Assembly: GCA_045125095.1 (NCBI GenBank)
Contig: JBGVMW010000053.1
Location: 1-18,592, forward strand
Reading direction: 5' to 3'
DNA length: 18,592 nucleotides
From: JBGVMW01 sp045125095
GTDB lineage: Bacteria > Bacillota > Clostridia > Lachnospirales > Lachnospiraceae
In this document: piece after piece, positions 7,596 through 15,658 of the stretch
Layout: each line of letters opens with the position of its first letter
Position numbering within the stretch: the first letter of the stretch is position 1
Translations under genes and position numbers: made by a program
Notes under the pieces: generated by a model
Seen by the model: the letters and a program-made list of their open reading frames with translations, nothing else
Database searches by the model: none
Told to the model about the DNA's origin: nothing

Positions 7596-7606
7596 CAAGG
7601 GGTACA
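7587..7606 (-). repeat. Right terminal inverted repeat of the IS3 element
   Basis: On the minus strand TGTACCC-CTTGTCAA-GGACA, mirroring the left end at its outer seven and inner five bases. It overlaps the last codons of the truncated orfB, which shows that the sequence normally lying between orfB and this end has been lost. Confidence 0.7.
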
Positions 7607-7716
7607 GTTTATTTATCAATAATTACAAAAAGATTTTTTTCATCAATTTATTACTTCTTAATCACACTATAAAATCTAAAAAAATTCACATATATCTTAC
7701 AGCCTGACAAATAAGT

Positions 7717-8253
7717 TTACCTATGCACACAAACATTGCTCACACAAATTCGCTTATTATAAAAAACGGAATTATCTGGAATGTCTTTATTTACAATACT
7801 CCCCGCACCAATAACACAATTTTTCCCAATTTGAACACCTTTTAATATAATAACATTACTGCCAATCCAGGTCCCATCCCCTATAATTACGGGGGATGTA
7901 TTAAATTCATATTTATAGTTCAATGACATATAATCATGATCATGATCATACATCAGTACATTCTGACCTATAATCACATCATTACCTATATGTAGATATT
8001 TTCGAACATTTATTTTTGTAGAATCATTTATAAATACATTATTACCAACTTCCAAAACACCAGCAGATGTAACGTTAAAAATTACATGTGTTCTTACTGT
8101 TAATCTTTTGCCTATAAAAATCCTTCCTTCACCAGATTTCCTAATAATCAGTCCCAAAATATTATGAGGTGAAATTGCTATATCTACCCCTTTGAAGGCA
8201 TTTATGTATATAGCAATAATAAATGAAGCTATTATCATTAGTATTCTTTTCAT
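7717..8253 (-). CDS. Hexapeptide-repeat O-acetyltransferase (LbetaH)
   Basis: A 178-residue left-handed beta-helix acyltransferase, expected to O-acetylate a sugar of the repeat unit from acetyl-CoA. Hexapeptide turns are recognisable from about residue 65 (L-E-V-G-N-N-V, I-G-N-D-V-I-I-G-Q-N-V, I-I-G-D-G-T-W-I-G-S-N-V, I-G-K-N-C-V-I-G-A-G-S-I-V). The loop Y-D-H-D-H-D-Y (102-108) supplies the catalytic-type histidine of the maltose/galactoside/WbbJ group, and N-K-D-I-P-D-N-S (155-162) is the usual last coil. Residues 4-19 are strongly hydrophobic and may anchor the N-terminus. The C-terminus lacks the common G-x-P-A-K motif. It has no PglD-like nucleotide-binding domain, so it is not a convincing partner of the amino-sugar genes. 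A weak AAGG ribosome site precedes the ATG. The IS3 relic lies just downstream. Confidence 0.88.
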   Translation of the reverse strand: MKRILMIIASFIIAIYINAFKGVDIAISPHNILGLIIRKSGEGRIFIGKRLTVRTHVIFNVTSAGVLEVGNNVFINDSTKINVRKYLHIGNDVIIGQNVLMYDHDHDYMSLNYKYEFNTSPVIIGDGTWIGSNVIILKGVQIGKNCVIGAGSIVNKDIPDNSVFYNKRICVSNVCVHR

Positions 8254-8291
8254 ATATCTATACCTTATCTATATTTTCACAATCATTTAAA

Positions 8292-9422
8292 CTAATTTTT
8301 TAAATAATTATCATAAATCTTTTCCAAGCGTACCATAACTGTATTAACATCAAAATTTTTACTAGAACAAATTTTCCTATTTATATATCTGGTATCAGAA
8401 ATAGCTTTACACCAATCCGAAATACTCGCGTTTGTTTTCATGCACTGTACATTTTCTTTATAAACCATGCTTGAATCCACACTTCCAGCAACGACACACC
8501 TAACACCTACAGCTTGTGCTTCTAAAAATACCATAGGTGCAGCCTCAGTGTGGGATGTCATAACAAACAGATCAAGCATCTTATAAATTTCATATATACA
8601 ATTCACGTTTATTTTACCTAACAAAAATACTAAATCCTCTACCCCTAATTCGCGTGCTAGATTTATTAGTTTTTCACGTTCCTCTCCTTCGCCAGCAATC
8701 ACCAAACAAACCGATCTAGAAACACTTTTCCTGTATTCAGAAAAAATCTTAATCAAACCATCATAATTTTTTACATGATGCAATCTACCCACACTGCCAA
8801 TTATGAAAGAATTTTGAGGAATGTTGTATTTTTTACACAAGATGTTTTTGCTTATGCCTCTAATACTATTTTGAATATAAGTAATATCTACACTATTACA
8901 CAACAAATCACACGCAGATAACCTATAACGCAACATTGCTTTTTCACGTTGTACCTTACTTACTGCGACAGGATGTACATTAAAAAACCGAAATATAAAC
9001 TTAAAAATACAAACCAAATTATACGAAAAACTATATGGATCCGAATGCATAGTATGAAATTTTTCTCCTTTAAAAAGAATAAATGTCACAATCATATACA
9101 TAAAAACACTAGTAATATGGGTATGAATCGCATCAACTTCTCGTGATTTTATAAAAGACCATATTGCAAAATTCCGTTTTACTAAACCTATTAGTTTTTG
9201 CAAAAATTTAACTTTTATTGTAGTTTGTTTACAATTTAAATATGAAAATGATAATTTATTTTGCTTAATATAATTATCATATATTGAATTTGTAGGTGCA
9301 CTCAAAGATACAAACTCTAATTTATAGTTTTGTAAACTATTCTTTCGCTCTAAATAATCAAATACTACTCTCTGAGCGCCTCCCTCATTCATATTATCAA
9401 TAATATGTAATACTTTTTTCAT
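8292..9422 (-). CDS. GT4-family glycosyltransferase (GT-B)
   Basis: A 376-residue glycosyltransferase of the GT4 (glycosyl transferases group 1) type, acting at the cytoplasmic face of the membrane. The N-terminal domain opens with V-L-H-I-I-D-N-M-N-E-G-G-A-Q-R-V (residues 4-19). The C-terminal domain has I-G-S-V-G-R-L-H-H-V-K-N (208-219), V-I-A-G-E-G-E-E-R (241-249) and the donor-binding E-x7-E motif in H-T-E-A-A-P-M-V-F-L-E (E293, E301). The retaining mechanism is family knowledge; donor sugar is not readable. GGAGG lies ten bases before the ATG at 9422. It lies between the Wzy gene (about 100-base A+T-rich gap) and the O-acetyltransferase (38-base gap). Very A+T-rich, like its neighbours. 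Confidence 0.94.
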   Translation of the reverse strand: MKKVLHIIDNMNEGGAQRVVFDYLERKNSLQNYKLEFVSLSAPTNSIYDNYIKQNKLSFSYLNCKQTTIKVKFLQKLIGLVKRNFAIWSFIKSREVDAIHTHITSVFMYMIVTFILFKGEKFHTMHSDPYSFSYNLVCIFKFIFRFFNVHPVAVSKVQREKAMLRYRLSACDLLCNSVDITYIQNSIRGISKNILCKKYNIPQNSFIIGSVGRLHHVKNYDGLIKIFSEYRKSVSRSVCLVIAGEGEEREKLINLARELGVEDLVFLLGKINVNCIYEIYKMLDLFVMTSHTEAAPMVFLEAQAVGVRCVVAGSVDSSMVYKENVQCMKTNASISDWCKAISDTRYINRKICSSKNFDVNTVMVRLEKIYDNYLKN

Positions 9423-9521
9423 ATAAGAATGTCCTCCATATATAATTTTGCAACATCTCCAAATACTCCATTCTATAAGTTTTAACCATAAAATAGTCTA
9501 AAAATTAATTTTAGTTAATAA

Positions 9522-10730
9522 TCATCTACGTCGTTCTGCATTATCTATCAAAACCCCAGTAATCACAACCATTATTATTGTAATATACAGAGCATATCGA
9601 ACTGCTGTGATATCTATAAAAAAACTAACCGCATAGTAAGCAATAACCATCATTGGCCCTATATTCGCTTTACATTTTAAATAAAGTGCTTTGAACAATA
9701 AAACAATTTGATACCAATAAAATGTTATCAGTCCAAAAAGTCCAAAAGAAGTAAGTAATTCTATATAATTATTGTGCGACCAAGTTTGAAAACCAGAGTA
9801 TCCCCTAAACGCTGCACGTCCATTTCCAAAAAATGGACTATCTAGCCACATTTTAACACCTACATCGTTCATAGCCATTCTCAGATCTGTTGAACGAGAA
9901 TAATTGGTATGCTCCATTAATCCTAATGCACCTAAAAAATCTTCTATTCTTTGTCCTATCAACAAATATAAGTAATCATTTGTAAATATAACTACCATAA
10001 AAATTACTATAAACAAAATAGTTGCACTCAATTTTTTCACCGATAAATTTGAAAATACAATTCCAAATATCAGAAAATATGCAACTACAGAAAACAAACC
10101 TGCCTTAGAGCCAGTAAAAACTATCACCACAAGTGACAATAATATTGGAATTATATATTTTATCTTTGCTTTAGAAAAAAACACATTCATGTATATAAAT
10201 ATGGAAAATATTATCATGTTTATGGCTACTGTATTTGAATCACCTTTTAATACTGACACACCATCCACTTGATCACCAACTCTATATAACAATAATTCCT
10301 GAGTGGACATTGACATTACAACATAGATAAGGAAACTTACATAAAACAAAAATGTTGTAAAAAATGCATACTCTAGTAATCTTAAAAGTTTATCATTGCT
10401 ATATGGTGAGATTATAAGTAAAACATCTACTGCAGATAATATAAACACAAAAGCTGCATCATTTCCTCCTAACGGATCTACACCAGCATGAAAAAAATTT
10501 CCATAAAAAATATACATAGAAAAGAAAACCACTAACCATACTATAAGGAACTTTCTCTCGCAAATACTATGTACATGGTTTATGAAGAAATATCTTCCTA
10601 ACGCATATAAACTAGAACTGCAAACAATAAATGCAATAAGTAAATTTTCGTTTGTGCCATTACCCAAAATAGTAACAGAAATCAACAAAGATGATAAAAC
10701 AAATACATCTGTATAAAACAAATTTAACAT
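9522..10730 (-). CDS. wzy: Wzy-type O-antigen/EPS polymerase
   Basis: A 402-residue polytopic membrane protein, about 10-12 hydrophobic segments. Near the C-terminus a large external-loop region includes D-S-P-F-F-G-N-G-R-A-A-F-R-G (297-310) and W-S-H-N-N-Y-I-E-L-L (317-326), followed by L-F-G-L-I. This H-N-x-(Y/F)-x-x-x-x-x-x-x-G-x-x-G pattern is the Wzy_C/WaaL-family signature. The position within a Wzx-containing locus makes a polymerase (joining repeat units on the outer face) more likely than a ligase. GAGGTAGGAAA directly precedes the ATG. It ends 99 bases before the next GT4 gene and starts 16 bases after the previous one. Confidence 0.9.
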   Translation of the reverse strand: MLNLFYTDVFVLSSLLISVTILGNGTNENLLIAFIVCSSSLYALGRYFFINHVHSICERKFLIVWLVVFFSMYIFYGNFFHAGVDPLGGNDAAFVFILSAVDVLLIISPYSNDKLLRLLEYAFFTTFLFYVSFLIYVVMSMSTQELLLYRVGDQVDGVSVLKGDSNTVAINMIIFSIFIYMNVFFSKAKIKYIIPILLSLVVIVFTGSKAGLFSVVAYFLIFGIVFSNLSVKKLSATILFIVIFMVVIFTNDYLYLLIGQRIEDFLGALGLMEHTNYSRSTDLRMAMNDVGVKMWLDSPFFGNGRAAFRGYSGFQTWSHNNYIELLTSFGLFGLITFYWYQIVLLFKALYLKCKANIGPMMVIAYYAVSFFIDITAVRYALYITIIMVVITGVLIDNAERRR

Positions 10731-10746
10731 TTTCCTACCTCAATCA

Positions 10747-11823
10747 TTAATTGAACAATTGATTAAAAAATTTTTCCCACCTATCATATATAGTACACCC
10801 AGAAAATTGTTTTCTGTTTTCCCAACCAGCTTTTGATATTTTATCTTGTTCATTACAATCTTGAATTATTATTTTAATAGCTTGAGATAATGCCAAACTA
10901 TTTTCTATAGGAACTATATATCCATCAATTCCATTTTTTATAATTTCTCGTGCCCCACCAGGTCTGCAATCTGTAGACACACAAGGTATACCAATGCACA
11001 TTGCTTCCATAAGTGCGTTAGGCATTCCCTCATAATTGGACGAAAGTACAAACACAGAAGCATCATATATCTCATGCAAAATATTTCTGCTAGTACCTTT
11101 AAAAAGCACCTTGTCCTCTATTCCTAGACTAACTGCTCTAGATAACAATTCTTTATGCAACGGCCCTTCTCCCCAAATTTCCAATACATATTCAGGAAAA
11201 TCCTTAGAAATATATGAAAATGCATCTAGTAAGAGTTTTTGATTTTTCTGTTCAGATAGCCTTCCAACAGTAACAATCTTCTTTTTCCGCAAATTGGCAG
11301 GTTGAGAAAAAAGAAAAACCTCATCGGTTACTGCATTATTTATAACAATCGACCTTGTTCGAACAGCATAGTCAAAATAATCTCTAGCCCCATTAGATTG
11401 AAAAACAAATCCGTCTATATACTGAAATGATATTTTTCTTATTATCCCCAAAACCCCATTATACTCTTTATCACCAGGATCTCCACGTTCGGAATAAATA
11501 ATTTTTCCTGTATAATCCGTTGGCATGGCAACAGAAAAATATGCTGACTGCAACCAAAAATTAATAGTAATATCTGGGCGCAATGTACATAAAAGCTTTC
11601 TCAATGCAAAGTATCGTTTTATAATTTTTAAACTTCCATGCTCACAACCTGTCAAATCATAAACATTTATATCATTATCGACATTATATCTAACATTATT
11701 TTCCGCTAATACTATTAACGATACTTTATGCCCACGCCTGTTCATTTCATTAGCTAGCATAATAATCTGACGTTCAGCACCACCAGAACCATGCAAATAT
11801 CCTATGCAAACTATATTCAACAT
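10747..11823 (-). CDS. GT4-family glycosyltransferase (GT-B)
   Basis: A 358-residue retaining glycosyltransferase of the GT4 family. Landmarks: G-Y-L-H-G-S-G-G-A-E-R-Q (8-19) at the N-terminus, T-V-G-R-L-S-E-Q-K-N (185-194) at the start of the donor domain, I-W-G-E-G-P-L (216-222), and E-x7-E in N-Y-E-G-M-P-N-A-L-M-E-A (E265, E273). An upstream GTG at 11841 would add six residues, but the ATG at 11823 is preferred: GGGGAGGAG stands about two bases before it, inside the longer version, and the protein then starts directly at the first beta strand. It lies 30 bases after the GT2 gene and 16 bases before wzy. Donor and linkage unknown. Confidence 0.94.
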   Translation of the reverse strand: MLNIVCIGYLHGSGGAERQIIMLANEMNRRGHKVSLIVLAENNVRYNVDNDINVYDLTGCEHGSLKIIKRYFALRKLLCTLRPDITINFWLQSAYFSVAMPTDYTGKIIYSERGDPGDKEYNGVLGIIRKISFQYIDGFVFQSNGARDYFDYAVRTRSIVINNAVTDEVFLFSQPANLRKKKIVTVGRLSEQKNQKLLLDAFSYISKDFPEYVLEIWGEGPLHKELLSRAVSLGIEDKVLFKGTSRNILHEIYDASVFVLSSNYEGMPNALMEAMCIGIPCVSTDCRPGGAREIIKNGIDGYIVPIENSLALSQAIKIIIQDCNEQDKISKAGWENRKQFSGCTIYDRWEKFFNQLFN

Positions 11824-11853
11824 AACTCCTCCCCAAAACACATAAACTTTTAA

Positions 11854-12852
11854 TCAATTATATCTATATATCTTTTTCGCAACTTTTATAAATAGACAAC
11901 CTAATTTAAAATCTATGACAAATAGAGCCATAATTATCTTTCTGCTCACAGGAATAGGAGCTAACAATAATTTTAGGAAATTCTTACGTAGCCTTATCGT
12001 ACAATCCTTTATTACATTATTTGTAAAAAGAGCATCACATTCGCTTCCATAATATGCAATCCTGGAGAGAATAGAAAAATCTGATCTAATCTTTTTTATC
12101 TCAGCCAATTTTCTAATATTGCCACCATACGGATATGCCATTTCATAAAGCTTTTCAGTCATAGGAAACAATGACAAATCTTTGGGTTTAAACCCTCCGC
12201 GAGTAGTACTTTCACTATCCTGATAATAAAAATACTTTACTAAATTGCTGCTCACAAAAGTACCTGTCTTGGACAATGCCTCAAATTTGAAAGGTATATC
12301 TTCATTTACATAGCCTTCCGGATATCGCATTCCCCGTATAATGCTTGCTTTAAAAAGACATCTACACATAGAGTGAGCCCCCGAACATAAAGCCTCTTTT
12401 AAGTGAAATTCTAAAATTTCATCTCCATGCAACACATTAATATTTTCTTGATTGACTGTTGCTACATCATCTTCCGTCTTACATGTAACGAACCAAATGC
12501 TAGAAGCATCTGCATCATATCCTATAATTAGATTATATAAATATTCATACATATCATTTGAAATCCAATCATCACTATCAACAAAGCCGATATATTGTCC
12601 TCGTGCCAGCCTTAATCCTTCATTACGTGCTGAACTCTGCCCACCATTCTTTTTATGTATTACAATTACATTCTTGTTCTCGCTTGCATAATGATCACAA
12701 AGCAAAGAACTATCATCACTGCTACCATCATCCACCAAGATAATTTCTATATTTTTATATGTTTGTCCTAATAAAGAATCAACACATCTACTGATATATT
12801 TTTCTACATTATAGACAGGCACAATTACACTAATCAGCGGTAATTCTGACAC
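11854..12852 (-). CDS. GT2-family glycosyltransferase
   Basis: A 332-residue inverting GT-A glycosyltransferase. The first 100 residues are a textbook GT2 domain: I-S-V-I-V-P-V-Y-N-V (7-16), L-V-D-D-G-S-S-D (39-46), K-K-N-G-G-Q-S-S-A-R-N (67-77) and F-V-D-S-D-D-W-I (90-97, the DXD metal site). The rest is helical, with a basic, hydrophobic C-terminus that may touch the membrane. The start is GTG at 12852, overlapping the propeller gene by 19 bases. A run of seven Gs (12866-12860 on this strand) serves as the ribosome site. The same run places the two frames so that a -1 slip would fuse the upstream protein to this one (see findings). Sugar specificity is not readable. Confidence 0.93.
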   Translation of the reverse strand: MSELPLISVIVPVYNVEKYISRCVDSLLGQTYKNIEIILVDDGSSDDSSLLCDHYASENKNVIVIHKKNGGQSSARNEGLRLARGQYIGFVDSDDWISNDMYEYLYNLIIGYDADASSIWFVTCKTEDDVATVNQENINVLHGDEILEFHLKEALCSGAHSMCRCLFKASIIRGMRYPEGYVNEDIPFKFEALSKTGTFVSSNLVKYFYYQDSESTTRGGFKPKDLSLFPMTEKLYEMAYPYGGNIRKLAEIKKIRSDFSILSRIAYYGSECDALFTNNVIKDCTIRLRKNFLKLLLAPIPVSRKIIMALFVIDFKLGCLFIKVAKKIYRYN

Positions 12853-14132
12853 TCGCTCACCCCCCCAACACTCACACTATACAATCCTCTACAACCTTCA
12901 AAAACACCATCAAAACAAATCTGATCCCCCTTGTGATTCCATCGCGGATGTAAATCACATCTGGTGTCATTATCATATTTAAAGGGTGCAAACACTCTGG
13001 CAATTGTTTTGCTCTCTTTCTTGCTTTCATCTCCTGACATAAGATTTATGCTGGCCATTCTAGCCCTATCGGGATATGAATCAGTAACAACATATTTTCC
13101 GTCAGGTGAATAACTCGGATGACCATCATTGCTAAATTGTGGCCAGCAATGACTATATTCCTGAGTTTTATCTTTCATCAAGTAATACCCAGTGCCAATG
13201 CCATTTTTATTGGCAAAAGCCAATATATGCTCATCGTCTTTCCAGTAACAATGACTTACCATATCATCATCTGAAAGCAAATACATATCTGAACCATCTA
13301 CATTGCATGTGATAAGCCTTGTATATTTCCTGCCACTATTGAACCAGCGATACAAAACCATAAATCTTCTGCCATTAGGACTAAGCATTAAATGATTAAC
13401 TTTATGAACGGCATCTTTATCTGCCATTTCTTCTCTCGGTTTAAATTTAGCAAAATCTTCATATTTCAATAATGGAGTAATCTCATTATTCTGCAAATTA
13501 ATGCTCCATATAGCAAAAGCATCAGGCAAGCCAATTCCCTTGGTAATCTCAGGTACGTTATAGTAGCCATAGCCAGGACGCAAATTATATAAACGGCTAA
13601 AATCCAATGTCAGAGCAAAGTTACCATCTGCCGAAACAGTATACACAGGGGCATTAATTACCCTTTCCTTCATATTTTTCAAGTCTAAAATTACAGAGCA
13701 ATATTTACCATCACGACAATCGTTATAGATAATCCTGCTTTGGTAATCCGGGCCCAGCCACTGCATCATGCATCCCTGCTGCACATTCCAGGCATGAGTC
13801 ACAGCAATTTTACGGATTCTCCCCTCATCATTTTCCGCTTTCATTGTATCTATTAGAATAATGTCAGCGACGTCCCTCGGCGATACATCAGACCAGGTAT
13901 CCTTTGCACGCAAGCATAAAACATACCTGTCTGTAACATCCCAAGGGGATTTGTCATAATATCCAAAAAAATACTCATATCCATCAGAAGGTGATAATCT
14001 GACAATATTTCCTTCCACTTTTACTTTTTTAGACATGGCATACATAAAATGCTGATAAATTCTTTTTACATTTTTCTTAATAGCAGGATACTTATTAAGC
14101 TGATAATTAATCTTCTGCTCTAAACTACTCAT
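12834..14132 (-). CDS. TolB/PD40-like beta-propeller protein of unknown role in a polysaccharide locus
   Basis: A 432-residue soluble protein with repeated propeller-blade signatures: S-A-D-G-N-F-A (167-173), L-S-P-N-G-R-R-F (250-257), Y-S-P-D-G-K-Y-V-V (341-349) and W-N-H-K-G-D-Q-I (398-405), each an S/N-x-D/N/K-G turn before a strand, as in TolB-like (PD40) six-bladed propellers. There is no signal peptide, so it should stay in the cytoplasm, unlike TolB. Histidines sit at blade starts (H246, H338, H395), recalling the metal-binding histidines of the oligogalacturonate lyase propeller (PL22); that is inference only. ATG at 14132 is chosen, two bases after the previous stop with GAGGAA upstream. 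An ATG at 14165 would add 11 residues and overlap the GT2 gene. It may process, bind or modify a sugar intermediate. Function unknown. Confidence 0.8.
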   Translation of the reverse strand: MSSLEQKINYQLNKYPAIKKNVKRIYQHFMYAMSKKVKVEGNIVRLSPSDGYEYFFGYYDKSPWDVTDRYVLCLRAKDTWSDVSPRDVADIILIDTMKAENDEGRIRKIAVTHAWNVQQGCMMQWLGPDYQSRIIYNDCRDGKYCSVILDLKNMKERVINAPVYTVSADGNFALTLDFSRLYNLRPGYGYYNVPEITKGIGLPDAFAIWSINLQNNEITPLLKYEDFAKFKPREEMADKDAVHKVNHLMLSPNGRRFMVLYRWFNSGRKYTRLITCNVDGSDMYLLSDDDMVSHCYWKDDEHILAFANKNGIGTGYYLMKDKTQEYSHCWPQFSNDGHPSYSPDGKYVVTDSYPDRARMASINLMSGDESKKESKTIARVFAPFKYDNDTRCDLHPRWNHKGDQICFDGVFEGCRGLYSVSVGGVSECQNYR

Positions 14133-14134
14133 TA

Positions 14135-14962
14135 TTATTTCCTCAGCACCTTCGTATACAACCATTTCTGAAAATCAACAGGCAGGCAATAAACACCAGC
14201 CTGCATAACTGCAACCAGCAAAAAATCAAAAAATGAGTTAAATCCTGATCGCCATGCCTTATATCTGATTTCTAATAAAATTTTTGTGTTTACCCAGGAC
14301 TTACGCTTTTTATATGTCCCTTCGTCAAACCTGAACCTGAATACATGCTCCTGTAAATTCATACATTCAGCACCATTACTCAACATTTTTATCCATAAAT
14401 CAGTATCCTGATTTTTCCTATAATCAGAATACATACCAGCTTTGATTACTGTAGCTTTTCTATACATGACAGTTGGATGATTAAATGGATCCCTTTTCCT
14501 GGCAAAACTATAAATATCATCATTGTTGTACGGGACATTGCGACAACCTACAATATTGTCAATGTCATCTACAAATTCATCAGCCGGACAACCAACAATA
14601 TCCAATCTAGGATTTTCTTTAAAAGCAGCGACTTGCAATTCGCAACGATTAGGCATGGAATAATCATCTGCATCCATTCTAGCCACCAGCTCATTGGAAC
14701 AATGCTTCAGCCCTTCATTCAAGGCCAACCCCAGCCCCAAATTAATTGGTAACTGAACCTGCTTTATTGATACGGACTGATTTAACCTTGCATCTATTAC
14801 ATCTTGCAAAGCAGCACCAACAGACCCATCCTTGACCACAACAATCTCATCAGGCTTATGAGTCTGATGAAGCATGCTATCCAGGCTTAACGCAAAATAC
14901 GCAGGATTGTCATTTTTATATACTGTCATCAAGACACTATACTTTAAATCCCTTGTTCCCAT
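14135..14962 (-). CDS. GT2-family glycosyltransferase (AmsE-like)
   Basis: A short (about 275-residue) GT2 protein. Motifs: Y-S-V-L-M-T-V-Y-K-N-D-N-P (8-20 from the ATG), V-V-K-D-G-S (42-47), L-G-L-G-L-A-L-N-E-G-L (75-85) and A-R-M-D-A-D-D-Y (94-101, metal-binding DXD), then N-P-R-L-D-I-V-G and a H-P-T-V-M-Y segment typical of the small capsule/amylovoran GT2 group (AmsE-like). The preferred start is ATG 14962. A GTG at 14971 would overlap the previous stop by four bases (GTGA) and is an alternative. The gene follows the phosphoglycosyl transferase directly, so it may add the second sugar, but this is inference from order. Confidence 0.92.
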   Translation of the reverse strand: MGTRDLKYSVLMTVYKNDNPAYFALSLDSMLHQTHKPDEIVVVKDGSVGAALQDVIDARLNQSVSIKQVQLPINLGLGLALNEGLKHCSNELVARMDADDYSMPNRCELQVAAFKENPRLDIVGCPADEFVDDIDNIVGCRNVPYNNDDIYSFARKRDPFNHPTVMYRKATVIKAGMYSDYRKNQDTDLWIKMLSNGAECMNLQEHVFRFRFDEGTYKKRKSWVNTKILLEIRYKAWRSGFNSFFDFLLVAVMQAGVYCLPVDFQKWLYTKVLRK

Positions 14963-14967
14963 TACTC

Positions 14968-15654
14968 TCACTTCACCACCGCAACCACAGTCTCCACCAT
15001 CGTCCCAAGTTCCTTCACGAAGGAAAACTCCTTTATCTCCCTCAGGTTATATGCCATCTTCCCCGGCAACACGATTTCCACATAAGTAACATCCGCATTG
15101 TTGCTTTCTGTCAGCAGCTTTTCCTCATCCTTGTAGTGGATGCTGGCCTGGCTGGTCACTCCGGCTGGCAGCAGCAGCGTTGCCAACATTTCATCCGTAT
15201 AATGCGCCACATATCTTGGAACCTCCGGCCTTATTCCCACAAAGCTCATCTCTCCCTTCAGGATATTGATAAGCTGGGGGATTTCATCCAGACGGCAGGC
15301 ACGGATTTTCCTGCCCACGTTCGTTACCCGCATGTCCTGCTGAGTAGTGACCTGGGTGCCAAGGCTCTCGGCATTTTTGACCATTGTGCGGAACTTGTAG
15401 ATACGGAACCGCCTGCCATATCTGGTAACACGCTCCTGGCGAAAAAACACTTCCCCGGGAGAATCCAGCCTTATCCATGCCGCCACCAGCAAAAACACAG
15501 GAGACAGCAGTACCAGCAGCAGCAACGCCATTACCCTGTCAAAGAGAAATTTCAGCAGCAGCATGCCCTGCCGCCTCTCCAATACCTCATAATAAGGCCG
15601 TACTGCCTGACACCTCATATGCTCAGGCAAATCTTCCCATCTGCACAAAACCAT
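14968..15654 (-). CDS. Undecaprenyl-phosphate phosphoglycosyl transferase (bacterial sugar transferase, PglC/WcaJ-C type)
   Basis: A 228-residue monotopic membrane enzyme that moves a sugar-1-phosphate from a UDP-sugar to undecaprenyl phosphate and so starts the repeat unit. Motifs: a re-entrant hydrophobic helix with the kinking S-P pair (residues 41-59, SP at 51-52), R-L-D-S-P-G-E-V-F-F-R-Q-E-R-V (62-76), Y-K-F-R-T-M (86-91), and R-L-D-E-I-P-Q-L-I-N-I-L-K-G-E-M-S-F-V-G (121-140) with the catalytic Asp-Glu pair D123/E124, then R-P-E-V-P. It lacks the N-terminal membrane bundle of WcaJ, so it is the short PglC-like form, with an extra N-terminal segment of about 30 residues. The frame is open up to 15852, but that part overlaps the aminotransferase gene. 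The ATG at 15654, four bases after its stop, is the sensible start. Confidence 0.93.
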   Translation of the reverse strand: MVLCRWEDLPEHMRCQAVRPYYEVLERRQGMLLLKFLFDRVMALLLLVLLSPVFLLVAAWIRLDSPGEVFFRQERVTRYGRRFRIYKFRTMVKNAESLGTQVTTQQDMRVTNVGRKIRACRLDEIPQLINILKGEMSFVGIRPEVPRYVAHYTDEMLATLLLPAGVTSQASIHYKDEEKLLTESNNADVTYVEIVLPGKMAYNLREIKEFSFVKELGTMVETVVAVVK

Positions 15655-15658
15655 AAGC

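Larger units (their letters stand above)
6233..7606 (+). mobile_element. IS3-family insertion sequence, defective
   Basis: The element carries the two-gene IS3 layout: orfA with a helix-turn-helix and leucine-zipper-like tail, then a DDE integrase-type orfB in the -1 frame. Its ends are the imperfect inverted repeats at 6233-6252 and 7587-7606 (TGTACCC-N8-GGACA). It lies antiparallel to the polysaccharide genes, between the O-acetyltransferase and a GT2. Two lesions make it unable to move itself: an extra T in orfA at about 6561-6564, and loss of the orfB 3' end so that the frame runs straight into the right repeat. No clear target-site duplication flanks it (left flank ...TTATAA, right flank GTTTATT), consistent with age or later rearrangement. 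Confidence 0.85.
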
